Assembly (NCBI GenBank): GCA_023228125.1
Contig: JALOBT010000018.1
Span: forward strand, 1 to 49,832
DNA: 49,832 nt
Direction of reading: 5' to 3'
Origin: Candidatus Cloacimonadota bacterium
GTDB taxonomy: Bacteria > Cloacimonadota > Cloacimonadia > Cloacimonadales > Cloacimonadaceae
In this document: one piece after another, positions 49,452-49,832 of the stretch
Numbering within the stretch: the first letter of the stretch is position 1
Layout of the letters: every line of letters begins with the position of its first letter
Notes under the pieces: model-generated
Database searches by the model: none
What the model was told of the DNA's origin: nothing
The model's input: the letters and a program-made list of their open reading frames with translations, nothing else
Program-made: the position numbers and the translations under genes

Positions 49452-49832
49452 TTCCTGGCTCCATATTCTCTTTTGCCAAAGATGGCACTGCCAATGCGCA
49501 GCATGTTTGAGCCTTCCTGCAGGGCGATCTGCCAATCGTTACTCATGCCCATGGAAAGGTAGTCAAAACCTTCGGGGAAGTCTGCTCTGAGCTCATCAAA
49601 GAGAGCCTTGAGCTGCTGGAAATAGATGCGGCTGACCTCGGGATTCGGATCCAATTTGCCGATAGTCATCAGTCCCCGGATATAGAGGGTGGAGTAGCCG
49701 GCTATCCTTTCGATCATGTCTTTGGCATTGGCAAAGCTCACTCCGCTTTTGCTGTCTTCATCGGTGACATTCACCTGAATCAGGATTTCCTGGCTGCGAT
49801 TGGTGCGTCCCAGAGCCCGATGCAGCTTATCC
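49448..49832 (-). CDS. yggS: PLP homeostasis protein (YggS/PROSC), 5' end outside window
   Basis: About 128 C-terminal residues are visible; the frame is open to the right edge, so the gene starts beyond the window. VNVTDEDSKSGV, GLMTIG and the C-terminal LSMGMSNDWQIALQEGSNMLRIGSAIFG are diagnostic. The protein binds pyridoxal phosphate and keeps cellular levels in balance. It is the first visible gene of the minus-strand operon. Confidence 0.93.
   Translation of the reverse strand, partial: DKLHRALGRTNRSQEILIQVNVTDEDSKSGVSFANAKDMIERIAGYSTLYIRGLMTIGKLDPNPEVSRIYFQQLKALFDELRADFPEGFDYLSMGMSNDWQIALQEGSNMLRIGSAIFGKREYGARK

Overview
The window looks like a chromosomal segment of an anaerobic FCB-group bacterium, most likely a member of candidate phylum Cloacimonadota (inferred from content; no 16S rRNA gene is present). 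The reasons are a 999-residue secreted subtilase ending in a FlgD/Por-type sorting domain, a PorV/PorQ-like barrel protein, a DUF4837 lipoprotein, a BatA-type VWA protein, and dense overlapping operons of roughly 50% GC. No tRNA, rRNA or CRISPR array was recognised.

Bases 1-10442 form a defence-type accessory island. It holds the C-terminal part of a DUF499 ATPase (runs off the left edge) and a clearly AT-richer cassette of three genes: an ABC/RecF-like ATPase with PrrC/RloC-like layout, a PD-(D/E)XK nuclease-fold protein, and an Mrr-nuclease/STAND NTPase fusion. A convergent primase-helicase of the type found in TOTE conflict systems follows. A second accessory block at 18.9-21.3 kb is a compact Type II restriction-modification pair (methyltransferase plus TdeIII-like endonuclease).

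Bases 10.8-18.6 kb carry an acetoacetate-type CoA-transferase (atoD/atoA), a response regulator with an HD-GYP domain in an operon with an SRAP (HMCES/YedK) protein, divergent endonuclease III, the subtilase and a HIT protein. Bases 21.3-28.7 kb carry a prolyl oligopeptidase, a GntR-ABC transporter operon and glycogen phosphorylase.

Two long overlapping operons follow. The plus-strand one (28.9-37.7 kb) is xseB, ispA, dut, nadA, a methyltransferase, an FtsX-like protein, pgsA, a DUF4837 lipoprotein, a TPR lipoprotein, an orphan ABC ATPase and a nuclease. The minus-strand one (49.8-40.6 kb) is yggS, plsY-like, a YghO/GNAT-like gene, PAP2, porV-like, batA-like, dxs and mnmE. Together they mix isoprenoid, phospholipid, nucleotide and envelope functions.

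Between the two operons (37.7-39.4 kb) lies a REP nursery. Five elements with GTAGGGG/CCCCTAC ends surround a broken REP-associated tyrosine transposase, one of them inside its coding region, beside an 83-bp near-perfect palindrome and next to an sdpR-sdpI pair. A second intergenic repeat family (about 135 bp, CTGGATT/AATCCAG ends) appears at 12.2, 15.0 and 40.5 kb, one copy flanked by 7-nt tandem arrays.

Functions are assigned from motifs and remembered family features only; no database search was run.
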